From an uncultured bacterium (GTDB lineage Bacteria; Patescibacteriota; Minisyncoccia; Phycocordibacterales; CAIZLB01), in assembly GCA_903864515.1 (NCBI GenBank), contig CAIPFZ010000019.1, positions 1-25,428 of the forward strand: a DNA stretch of 25,428 nucleotides, given 5' to 3'. The position numbers were made by a program, and so were the translations under genes. The notes below the pieces were generated by a model. It was not told the DNA's origin. It searched no databases and worked only from the letters and a program-made list of their open reading frames with translations. Of this stretch, positions 14,170-21,106 are shown piece after piece (within the stretch, counting starts at the first letter, position 1; every line of letters starts with the position of its first letter).

Positions 14170-14571
14170 CTATTTTTGTTCCAGAAGAATGTTTTTTACC
14201 TTATCAATTAAATCTCTAATTGTGATTTGACTCTTAATATAGTATTCATTTGCACCAAGCATTTTTGCCTTCTCTATGTCAGAATCTTGTCCAAGCTCCG
14301 TAAAGACAACGATATTTATCTTATCAAGATCCTTACTGGATCTAATTTCTGATATTAAATCAAACCCATTTTTTTCCGTTGACTTAAGTATTATATTAGT
14401 TAAGACAATATCTGGTCTTATTTCCTTAATCTTATTAATTGCCTCATCGTAGTTGTTTGTAATTATTGAATCCCAGCCTTCCTCTTTCTGAAATTTCTTT
14501 TTACAAACTAAGGACATTAAGGCATCGTTATCATTAAGTAATATTACTATTTTTTTATTTGTATTCTCCAT
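14170..14571 (-). CDS. Stand-alone response-regulator receiver with altered phosphorylation site
   Basis: A single CheY-like receiver domain of 133 residues with no output domain. The fold is clear: strand IVILLNDND (8-16), RPDIVLTNII (52-61), NGFDLISEIR, INIVVFTELG (86-94) with the conserved Thr91, and Lys113 in YYIKSQ. The residue aligned with the phospho-accepting Asp is Asn59 (codon AAT), and the first of the acidic pair after strand 1 is Asn13, with Asp14 retained. Normal Asp phosphorylation therefore looks impossible, so this is a pseudo-receiver, probably a constitutive or protein-binding switch. Its ATG lies 2 bases past the stop of the FMN-binding gene, so the two are translated from one message. 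No kinase gene is present in the window. Confidence 0.88.
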   Translation of the reverse strand: MENTNKKIVILLNDNDALMSLVCKKKFQKEEGWDSIITNNYDEAINKIKEIRPDIVLTNIILKSTEKNGFDLISEIRSSKDLDKINIVVFTELGQDSDIEKAKMLGANEYYIKSQITIRDLIDKVKNILLEQK

Positions 14572-14573
14572 GT

Positions 14574-15032
14574 TTATAATTTTATTTCTATAAAAGGACT
14601 CTCCTCCTGTCTTATTGTATTATTTGTCAAATCTAGCACTCTCATCCAATTAGGTTTAATTTTCATTAAAATATAATCTCCTCCTTTTATTCTAAACAAA
14701 GGTGGCCAGAAATCACTATTCATTGTAGCTGAATCAGCTAATTTTTCCATCGCCTCTGCCTGCTCAGAAGAATCCTCAACCGGTGAGGCTGAACCGTTAA
14801 TTTGAACCTGAATTTTACCAAATTCCCATACAACTGCACTTACCTTAGGATTTGCTAATAGATTCTTGATCTTAAAAGAGTCCTTGTGGGTTCCAAAATA
14901 AAAATTCATGTCATCATCTACTGTATAGAGCATAACAGAAACACCTGGCTGATCACCAGAAACAGTTGCAATCTGCATCAAATAGTGATCTTTCAGAAAA
15001 GATAGCACATCTTGTTTTGTAATATTGTTCAT
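14574..15032 (-). CDS. Pyridoxamine 5'-phosphate oxidase-like FMN-binding protein
   Basis: The 152 residues fit the split-barrel flavin-binding fold of the pyridoxamine-phosphate-oxidase-related/general stress protein 26 group: MQIATVSGDQPGVSVMLYTVDDDMNFYFGT (about 19-48) and KIKNLLANPKVSAVVWE (54-70) are the usual core strands and helix. Such proteins bind FMN, F420 or haem and are linked to redox stress; the true pdxH signature is not seen, so I would not call it a vitamin B6 enzyme. It is cytoplasmic. The ATG at 15030-15032 lies 6 bases after TATAAT (15039-15044), predicting a leaderless mRNA. The receiver gene follows after 2 bases, suggesting a joint stress or redox role, which is inference. 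Confidence 0.83.
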   Translation of the reverse strand: MNNITKQDVLSFLKDHYLMQIATVSGDQPGVSVMLYTVDDDMNFYFGTHKDSFKIKNLLANPKVSAVVWEFGKIQVQINGSASPVEDSSEQAEAMEKLADSATMNSDFWPPLFRIKGGDYILMKIKPNWMRVLDLTNNTIRQEESPFIEIKL

Positions 15033-15038
15033 CCAATA

Positions 15039-15044
15039 ATTATA
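15039..15044 (-). promoter_or_regulatory. -10 box of the FMN-binding/receiver operon
   Basis: Perfect TATAAT on the minus strand, 6 bases before the ATG at 15030-15032. The start of transcription would fall at the start codon. Confidence 0.45.
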
Positions 15045-15072
15045 GCAAATTAAATTATTCTGGTAAAAGAAG

Positions 15073-15100
15073 ATCCGCGCAGTACATGTACTGCGCGGAT
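15073..15100 (-). terminator. Perfect 28-base palindrome, terminator of the TPR-like gene
   Basis: ATCCGCGCAGTA and its exact complement around a central CATG; on RNA a 12-bp stem with a 4-base loop. On the minus strand it is followed by CTTCTTTTACC. It starts 28 bases after the stop at 15129. Confidence 0.8.
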
Positions 15101-15128
15101 AATTGGATAGACAGAAGACAAAACTGTC

Positions 15129-15974
15129 TTAGGTCAACTTTTGTAGAAGACCCTTAACAAAAGAGACATCTTCATGCCTACCAAAGTCACTATCGATTGA
15201 AATGCATTTGCTGTAGTACTCTCTGGCCTCAGAGTTTAAACCTTGAACATGTGCAATTTCAGCCAGTTGAAAATTAAGGAGACTCACCGTCTCCATCTCT
15301 TTTACCCCGGCATGCCTGTGCATTAAAAACTCATCCATATACCCTAATGCATCAACTACGCACTTCTTTGCTTCATCTAGTCGATTCATCATACGAAGCA
15401 ATATAGACTTTCCACTTAAGGCCAATGCTATGTTTTCAATGTTGTTGTAATAGATATTCATATGAGTCCTTCTGTCTAGAGGAGAATTGCATCTACTTCG
15501 ATTTACTATTGATGCATTCATCTGCATACGAATAGATTTATCAAAATATCTCAAAGCTCTTAATGCAAGAGGAAATTGTCTTAGATTGGATCCATTCTCA
15601 ATCAACAGTTCGCCGGGGCTAAAATTGAATATCTTCCAGTGATTTGTTGCAATCATGGCCCTATTGTATTCTGGTATACCTGTTTTGATGAATATAACCC
15701 TGAGGACAATTAGTAGTGCAATAGGTGGAACCAGCACATAATAAACTGCCCTCATATTATCTTCTGAAAAGTAATCAAACTTCACATCGTAATACCTCTT
15801 CAAGATACCTGATATTAGAATTGATAATACGCCGATAAACATAGACAGATATAAAGCCTTCTTTAGAGGCCGGGTTAAGGTTGATTCCAAAAAGCCGTAC
15901 AATGCCCAATGGTATGCAATTATGCAATTAGTTGAAACAAGTATTGCATACAGAATCTTCTCTTGAGTATTCAT
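15129..15974 (-). CDS. Membrane protein with C-terminal TPR-like repeats (singleton cassette gene F)
   Basis: The 281 residues fall in two parts. The N-terminal part has three membrane segments (about 6-28, 38-58, 76-97). The C-terminal part (about 130-281) is helical and shows TPR-like pairs, clearest at LLNFQLAEIAHVQGLNSEAREYYSKCISID (about 239-268), with weaker repeats at IALALSGKSILLRMMNRLDEAKKCVVDAL. TPR domains bind other proteins, so this may be a membrane-anchored scaffold; the partner is unknown. The leader contains AAGAAAGG, but 15 bases before the ATG, farther than usual. Upstream lies a TTGACA promoter and a hairpin at the predicted transcript start; downstream a perfect palindromic terminator. 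It separates the stress-related FMN/receiver operon from dnaJ. Confidence 0.75.
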   Translation of the reverse strand: MNTQEKILYAILVSTNCIIAYHWALYGFLESTLTRPLKKALYLSMFIGVLSILISGILKRYYDVKFDYFSEDNMRAVYYVLVPPIALLIVLRVIFIKTGIPEYNRAMIATNHWKIFNFSPGELLIENGSNLRQFPLALRALRYFDKSIRMQMNASIVNRSRCNSPLDRRTHMNIYYNNIENIALALSGKSILLRMMNRLDEAKKCVVDALGYMDEFLMHRHAGVKEMETVSLLNFQLAEIAHVQGLNSEAREYYSKCISIDSDFGRHEDVSFVKGLLQKLT

Positions 15975-16032
15975 GATTTATTACATTTTCCTTTCTTTTT
16001 CGATTTATCAGTTTTTGATTGTGTAGGAACTA

Positions 16033-16066
16033 AAAAAGATGCATATCACTCGATTTGCATCTTTTT
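16033..16066. terminator. Hairpin with T tract: dnaJ terminator or leader attenuator of gene F
   Basis: 11-bp stem AAAAAGATGCA/TGCATCTTTTT with a 12-base loop and T tracts on both sides. It lies about 70 bases after the dnaJ stop, but also starts at the predicted +1 of the promoter at 16069-16096, so it may attenuate gene F. Confidence 0.75.
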
Positions 16067-16068
16067 AA

Positions 16069-16096
16069 ATACTAGCCAAATATACACCTTTGTCAA
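16069..16096 (-). promoter_or_regulatory. Promoter of gene F
   Basis: Consensus TTGACA (16091-16096), 16-base spacer, TAGTAT (16069-16074) on the minus strand, between the dnaJ stop and the hairpin 16033-16066. Predicted leader about 88 bases. Confidence 0.5.
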
Positions 16097-16135
16097 CACA
16101 TTATATGTAAAACTTGGATTTTATATACCTAGCTT

Positions 16136-17257
16136 TTAAAGTCCTTCCTTTCTTAAATCTTCCAATATTTTTTTAGATTCCCTTGATAGCCTCTTTGGAA
16201 TATGTATAGAGATCTTAAATAATAAATCTCCTCTATGTGATGCTTTATTGTCCATTGGAACTCCTCGCCCGCGAACCCTAAGCATTTCACCATGAGTAAT
16301 ACCTGCTGGAATCGTTAGTGTTAACTCCCCATCCAATACCTCAACCTTTACATCGGCTCCAAGTAAAGCGTCAGTTAGCTTAACCTCCAGAGGATAAACT
16401 AGATTATATCCATCCTTAATAATATTGGAATGCTTTTTGATGTGTAATTTTACATAAAGATCACCAGACACTCCCCCTGTTACAGACTCTCCCTTTCCAG
16501 AGACTCTAAGTGTATCTCCTGGATTAATCCCTGGAGGTATAATTACATTAATTGTTTCTGTACTATGAGTGGTACCCACGCCTTTACAGACATGACATTT
16601 ATCCTTTGGCACCTTACCTGTTCCAAAACATTTATCACATGTAACTGCATTTTGCATTTGACCAAAGAAAGTTCGTTTAATTTCATGTACAGTTCCAGTT
16701 CCGTGACATATGGCACAATCGTCAAATTTAGTATTAGGCTCCCCTCTTGTCCCATCACAATGCTTACAGGTACTATCTTTGCTAACTTGTATTTGTTCTT
16801 CTTTTCCAAAAATAGAAGATTTGAAATCAAGCTGAATATCAATTTCAATATCTCGTCCTCTTCTTTGTTTTTTTGATGATCCTCTACCTCCACCACCAAA
16901 CATGCTTCCAAAGATATCTCCTAAATCAAATTCAACTCCATCTCCACCAAAGCCTTGTCCGCCAAACCCACCCTGAAAACCAGAAAAATCAAATCCTCCA
17001 AATCCACCTTGTCCTTGACCATTAAATCCTCCACCCCCAAACCCAGCAGGACCATCTGCACCAAATTGATCATATTGTGCACGCTTATTATCATCAGATA
17101 ACGTACTATACGCCTCAGAAATCTCTTTAAACTTTTCTGCGTTTTTGGGATTTTTATCTGGGTGATGTTCGTGTGCAAGTTTTCTGAATGCCTTTTTAAT
17201 TTCATCCTTACTTGCACCCTTATCAACCCCTAGTGTTTTGTAATAGTCTTTAGCCAT
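16136..17257 (-). CDS. dnaJ: Chaperone DnaJ (Hsp40)
   Basis: Co-chaperone that delivers unfolded proteins to DnaK and stimulates its ATPase; cytoplasmic. The 373 residues show all domains of a type I DnaJ: J domain (1-70) with HPD at 32-34, a long Gly/Phe-rich region (about 72-130), four zinc-binding CxxCxG repeats (CKHCDG, CAICHG, CDKCFG, CHVCKG, about 165-228), and the substrate-binding C-terminal beta domains (GKGESVTGGVSGDLYVKL onward). Length is normal. The ATG at 17255-17257 has no Shine-Dalgarno sequence. dnaK lies 130 bases upstream on the same strand, and the gap is rich in hairpins. No CIRCE-type inverted repeat is visible. Confidence 0.98.
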   Translation of the reverse strand: MAKDYYKTLGVDKGASKDEIKKAFRKLAHEHHPDKNPKNAEKFKEISEAYSTLSDDNKRAQYDQFGADGPAGFGGGGFNGQGQGGFGGFDFSGFQGGFGGQGFGGDGVEFDLGDIFGSMFGGGGRGSSKKQRRGRDIEIDIQLDFKSSIFGKEEQIQVSKDSTCKHCDGTRGEPNTKFDDCAICHGTGTVHEIKRTFFGQMQNAVTCDKCFGTGKVPKDKCHVCKGVGTTHSTETINVIIPPGINPGDTLRVSGKGESVTGGVSGDLYVKLHIKKHSNIIKDGYNLVYPLEVKLTDALLGADVKVEVLDGELTLTIPAGITHGEMLRVRGRGVPMDNKASHRGDLLFKISIHIPKRLSRESKKILEDLRKEGL

Positions 17258-17274
17258 TGTGTGTTTTGATTTTC

Positions 17275-17368
17275 GAGGACGATTCCTCTTTTAATTTATT
17301 AATTGTATGACGAATGTCCTTCGCACAATATTTGCACGACAGACACCCGCTCGCACAGAGACGTGCGA
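17275..17368 (-). promoter_or_regulatory. Three hairpins in the dnaK-dnaJ gap
   Basis: Minus strand order: TCGCAC/GTGCGA (17351-17368, 6-base loop), CGAA/TTCG (17311-17323, 5-base loop), GAGGA/TCCTC (17275-17288, 4-base loop). None has a T tract after it, so they are not standard terminators. The motif TCGCAC recurs on the plus strand at 17321 and 17351. They may be processing or stability elements. Confidence 0.45.
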
Positions 17369-17387
17369 TTTGTAAAAAATAGTTTAA

Positions 17388-19316
17388 TTATTTTGTTTCC
17401 GCATCTCTGATGTTTTCTCCTTCAGCTTGCCCTGTTGATGAAGTATCAGATCCTGATCCAGACTCACTTCCTGTACCACTACTTGCACCATCCGCACTAC
17501 CCTCAGGTGTTGCTCCAGCCTTACTCATTGCCTCACCAATTTTTGACATTTCAGATGATAGTTCCTCAGTTGCTTTTTTAACAGCATCCAACTCTCCTGC
17601 ATCTTTAATCGCACGAAGTGCAGAAATTTTCTCCTCAACTCCAGTAACAACTTCAGCTGGAAGCTTTTCTTTATTCTCCTTGATTGCTTTCTCAGCAGTA
17701 TAGATCATATTGTCAGCTGTGTTTCTAGCTTCAATTTCTTCTTTCTTCTTCTCATCTTCAGCAGCGTAGATCTCTGCATCCTTCTTCATCTTTTCAATAT
17801 CATCCTTTGAAAGACTTGAACTTGCTTCAATTCTAATTGACTGCTCTTTGTTTGTAGTCTTCTCCTTCGCCTTAACATTTAGAATTCCGTTTGCATCCAC
17901 GTCAAATGTAACTTCAACTTGTGGCATACCTCTTGGTGCTGGTGGAATACCATCTAGGATAAATCTTCCAAGGGACTTATTGTCTTTTGCAAGCGCACGC
18001 TCTCCTTGAACAATGTGAATTTCAACAGATGTTTGATTATCAGCAGCGGTTGAAAATATTTGTGAACGAGATGTTGGAATGGTTGTGTTTCTCTCTACTA
18101 ATTTTGTAGAAACATTTCCCATAGTCTCAATTCCCAAAGATAGTGGAATAACGTCAAGAAGCAATATATCTTTTACATCTCCCGCTAGAACCCCACCTTG
18201 AATTGCAGCCCCAAGCGCCACAACTTCATCTGGGTTAATAGTTTGATTTGGCTCCTTACCAAAGAAAGCTTTAACAGCTTCTCTAATCTTTGGCATTCTT
18301 GTTTGACCTCCCACCAAGATTATCTCATTGATCTCTCCAACCTTAAATGGTGAAGCCTCAATTGCTCGCTTTGTAATTTGCATTGCACGCTCAACATATT
18401 CATCTGCAATTTCTTCCAATTTTGCACGAGTTAATTTTAGCACCAAGTGTCTTGGTCCTGATTCATCGTTTGCTATGAATGGGATATTTATCTCAGTTTC
18501 TGTCGCAGTTGAAAGCTCAATCTTTGCCTTTTCAGCTGACTCATCAAGTCTTTGCATTGCAAGTGGGTCTTTCTTAAGATCAATTCCATTCTCTTTCTTA
18601 AATTCATCTGCGATGTAATTTAGAAGCTTATAGTCAATATCACGTCCTCCTAGACGATGGTCTCCGTCTGTTGCCTTAACCTCCACAACATCATCTCCAA
18701 CCTCCAGAATTGAGATATCAAATGTACCTCCTCCAAAGTCAAAGACAGCTAGTTTTTCATCTTTCTTTTTATTGAATCCGTAAGCAAGAGCTGCTGCTGT
18801 TGGCTCATTTATAATTCTCATCACCTCAAGTCCAGCAATCTTTCCAGCATCCTTTGTTGCTTGTCTTTGTGAGTCATTGAAGTATGCAGGAACAGTAATA
18901 ACAGCTTGTGTTATTTTCTCTCCAAGCTTTGCTTCAACATCGGCTTTAATTTTTGAAAGAATCATTGCTGAAACCTCCTCTGGGGTATAGTTTTTATCTC
19001 CCATCTTGATATTAACTCCATTGTTGTCTGCTTTTGAAATTTCATAAGCAACAGTTTTCATATCTGCTTGAACTCCAGATTCATCAAAACTATGTCCGAT
19101 AAATCTTTTGATTCCATAGACAGTATTTTTTGGATTTGTCACAGCTTGACGCTTTGCTAATAATCCAACAAGTCTTTCTGCTGTTTTTGAGATTGCAATA
19201 ATTGAAGGTGTTGTTCTTGAGCCTTCTGCGTTCTCAAGAATCTTTGGGGTACCCGCCTCCATTACCGCAACCGCTGAGTTTGTAGTTCCTAAGTCTATTC
19301 CGATTATTTTTGACAT
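17388..19316 (-). CDS. dnaK: Chaperone DnaK (Hsp70)
   Basis: ATP-driven chaperone that binds exposed hydrophobic peptides. The 642 residues carry the Hsp70 signatures: GIDLGTTNSAVAV at 5-17, VFDFGGGTFDISIL (about 191-204), the connecting segment with VGGQTRMPKIREAV, the hydrophobic interdomain linker (DVIPLSLG, near 390), the substrate-binding beta domain and a helical lid. The C-terminus is a Gly/Ser-rich tail (about 600-633) ending GENIRDAETK rather than the common acidic DnaK ending, probably a lineage feature. The ATG lies in an AT-rich leader without a Shine-Dalgarno sequence, and there is no CIRCE repeat upstream (19317-19417). dnaJ follows, while grpE is upstream beyond two small membrane protein genes. 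Confidence 0.98.
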   Translation of the reverse strand: MSKIIGIDLGTTNSAVAVMEAGTPKILENAEGSRTTPSIIAISKTAERLVGLLAKRQAVTNPKNTVYGIKRFIGHSFDESGVQADMKTVAYEISKADNNGVNIKMGDKNYTPEEVSAMILSKIKADVEAKLGEKITQAVITVPAYFNDSQRQATKDAGKIAGLEVMRIINEPTAAALAYGFNKKKDEKLAVFDFGGGTFDISILEVGDDVVEVKATDGDHRLGGRDIDYKLLNYIADEFKKENGIDLKKDPLAMQRLDESAEKAKIELSTATETEINIPFIANDESGPRHLVLKLTRAKLEEIADEYVERAMQITKRAIEASPFKVGEINEIILVGGQTRMPKIREAVKAFFGKEPNQTINPDEVVALGAAIQGGVLAGDVKDILLLDVIPLSLGIETMGNVSTKLVERNTTIPTSRSQIFSTAADNQTSVEIHIVQGERALAKDNKSLGRFILDGIPPAPRGMPQVEVTFDVDANGILNVKAKEKTTNKEQSIRIEASSSLSKDDIEKMKKDAEIYAAEDEKKKEEIEARNTADNMIYTAEKAIKENKEKLPAEVVTGVEEKISALRAIKDAGELDAVKKATEELSSEMSKIGEAMSKAGATPEGSADGASSGTGSESGSGSDTSSTGQAEGENIRDAETK

Positions 19317-19417
19317 ATTTTATTTAATTTAGTTAATTTTTGTAATCTATGTGTAATATTAATTAATAATACATACCAATAAAAGCCGTACTTTAAAATC
19401 AATTCTAGTTTAGATTA

Positions 19418-19987
19418 TTAGTTAGATTGAATTTTAAATTTAAAAGGTAAATTAAATAATTTATTTGGAGCTCTTGGCGAAATTGAAGCTATAAGTTGCT
19501 TTAGTCTAAGAGATTCTGTATTTTTTGATATTAACCCAAGACTTATAATTGACAGAAATGTAAGTAGTCCGAGTAAAGTTGAAAACATCAACACATTTGC
19601 CGAGCTTTGATGCGTTGTAAATGAAGGAGAGTCTGTCTTTAAAATTAAAGCGTCCCTTGTTGCCTCTTGAAGTAATATTGGTTCAACAGCACTCTTGATG
19701 TGTGCATGAATTTGTGCAGAAAGCGCTTCAATGTTAATACCCTGAGTTGATTCTGCCGAAGATCCTTCCGTGGCACTAATGGTACTAACCGGGTCCGGAA
19801 GAGCATTTAAATTACTTAGAAAATATTGTACCTCAGTAGCATTGAGCTTTTTATAAACAAAATCCTTTGCCTCATATAGCCCACTACCTGTATTTTGAGC
19901 CAGAAAAACAACCACCATAAAAACTGCTAATCCAACCTTCATTAGCAATAGCACCTTATGTTTATAGGTTTTTTGGGCGATTATCAT
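19418..19987 (-). CDS. Unrecognised protein with two membrane segments, 189 residues
   Basis: No family recognised. A basic N-terminus (KTYKHK) precedes a membrane segment at about 14-30, then a mostly polar domain of about 100 residues rich in Ser, Thr, Gln and Ala, and a second membrane segment at about 132-153, then a basic tail (RLKQLIAS...PFKFKI). By charge, both ends should be cytoplasmic and the central domain outside the membrane. The ATG at 19985-19987 is 14 bases after TATAAT (20002-20007). It lies between the grpE operon and dnaK, but nothing in its sequence links it to the chaperones. It may be a small envelope sensor or a cell-wall-facing protein; this is speculation. Confidence 0.65.
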   Translation of the reverse strand: MIIAQKTYKHKVLLLMKVGLAVFMVVVFLAQNTGSGLYEAKDFVYKKLNATEVQYFLSNLNALPDPVSTISATEGSSAESTQGINIEALSAQIHAHIKSAVEPILLQEATRDALILKTDSPSFTTHQSSANVLMFSTLLGLLTFLSIISLGLISKNTESLRLKQLIASISPRAPNKLFNLPFKFKIQSN

Positions 19988-20133
19988 CTTTTAAGGCTTT
20001 CATTATAGCATACTTGTCAAGTGTTTAAAATGGGACAGGTCTCTTCTAAATTCGATATTTGAGTCGCGCCCCAAGACCAACTAAACTGTTTTTTTTACCC
20101 AAAAAACAATGTAATAATAAATTTAAATAATAT

Positions 20134-20421
20134 TCAGATAAAAATCCTGATGAGATATGCGAATTGAACTAGTATACTTGTTAACAATACCATTCTAGCA
20201 ACCTTATACTTAACGATATCTTTATTAGTAAGAACAAACAAAAGCAAGACAGCTGTAAAGACACCCACTATTCCAAACCAGAAAGATAAATGGGTAGCAA
20301 TCGTACATGCCATAGATTCAGTCTCGTATCTATTAAATGCGCATGGCAACACAGATACATTACTAAGCTTAATCATTCCTAAGTTTATCAATCCAAATAT
20401 TAGATAAAATATTTTCCTCAT
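20134..20421 (-). CDS. Small three-segment membrane protein, 95 residues
   Basis: Hydrophobic segments at about 4-20, 45-67 and 74-93 with a short Cys-containing loop (PCAF...MACTI) between the first two; the two Cys could form a disulfide outside the membrane. No known family is recognised. The ATG lies 11 bases past the grpE stop, so it is most likely the last gene of the exporter-grpE operon. The region to the next gene (19988-20133) contains no hairpin with a convincing T tract. The GC content matches the neighbours. Function unknown. Confidence 0.65.
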   Translation of the reverse strand: MRKIFYLIFGLINLGMIKLSNVSVLPCAFNRYETESMACTIATHLSFWFGIVGVFTAVLLLFVLTNKDIVKYKVARMVLLTSILVQFAYLIRIFI

Positions 20422-20432
20422 TAATATTAAAT

Positions 20433-21089
20433 TTAAGCTTGAAAAACCCGAACCATTGCAGGTCTAAGTACCTTCTCCTTAAACATATACCCCTTTTGAA
20501 GCACAGCAGAAACTGTATGATCTAGTTTACCGTCATCTGTATTATCTACCCCAATCATGTGAAATTTTGCAGGATCAGCAGGGTTTCCAATCTCACCAAA
20601 GGCCTCTACCCCATTTTTAGCTAGAATTCCCTTGAATTGACTATAAATCGTCTCCATACCAGCCCTCCATTCGCCAGAAACTGCGTTCCAGGCCTCTTTA
20701 TTTGACATAGCCATATCAAAGCTGTCTAGTACCGGTAAAAGCTCTTCCAGAAGGCCTTGTACGGCAAATTTATAGAATTCCTGCTTAGATTCTTCATCTC
20801 TTCTTCTGATATTTATGAACTCTGCTTTCTCTTTTTGCCAACCAGTTAGATATTGCTGTTTCTCTTCAATTGCAACCTTTAATTTCTCCCTGAGTTGCTT
20901 TAGCTTGGCAGAAGAACCGAGCTCTTTACCCTCCTCGTCAGTATCAACAAACTCCTCTGTTTCAAGGTCATCAAATTCAGCGCTGTCAGATTCTGTTGAG
21001 TCCATATCACTAGCTGTTTTAGGAGCTGTAGTTAAATCATCATCAAGCTGTATATCATCGCTTTGGTGTCTGTTTTTGTCGTCTTTCAT
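20433..21089 (-). CDS. grpE: Nucleotide exchange factor GrpE
   Basis: Releases ADP from DnaK and so resets the chaperone cycle; works as a dimer. The 218 residues begin with an acidic, disordered tail (about 1-60, rich in Asp, Glu and Ser), then a long coiled-coil helix (about 62-115, KLKQLREKLKVAIEEKQQYL onward), a helical bundle and the C-terminal beta wing with the family pattern VLQKGYMFKEKVLRPAMVRV (about 196-215). Length is normal to slightly long. It lies 17 bases downstream of the ABC exporter and 11 bases upstream of the 95-residue membrane protein, which suggests one transcript. It is separated from dnaK-dnaJ by more than a kilobase, so the chaperone genes are close but not one operon. 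Confidence 0.95.
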   Translation of the reverse strand: MKDDKNRHQSDDIQLDDDLTTAPKTASDMDSTESDSAEFDDLETEEFVDTDEEGKELGSSAKLKQLREKLKVAIEEKQQYLTGWQKEKAEFINIRRRDEESKQEFYKFAVQGLLEELLPVLDSFDMAMSNKEAWNAVSGEWRAGMETIYSQFKGILAKNGVEAFGEIGNPADPAKFHMIGVDNTDDGKLDHTVSAVLQKGYMFKEKVLRPAMVRVFQA

Positions 21090-21106
21090 AGGATTCTGAT
21101 TATATA

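Noticed and set aside
16543..16911. A 122-codon minus-strand frame inside dnaJ
   Set aside because: It is the shifted frame of the dnaJ Gly-rich and zinc regions; dnaJ is complete without any frameshift.
20002..20020. TTGACA (20015-20020) with TATAAT (20002-20007) before the 189-residue membrane protein gene
   Set aside because: The spacing is only 7 bases, far below the 16-18 needed, so these two hexamers cannot form one promoter.
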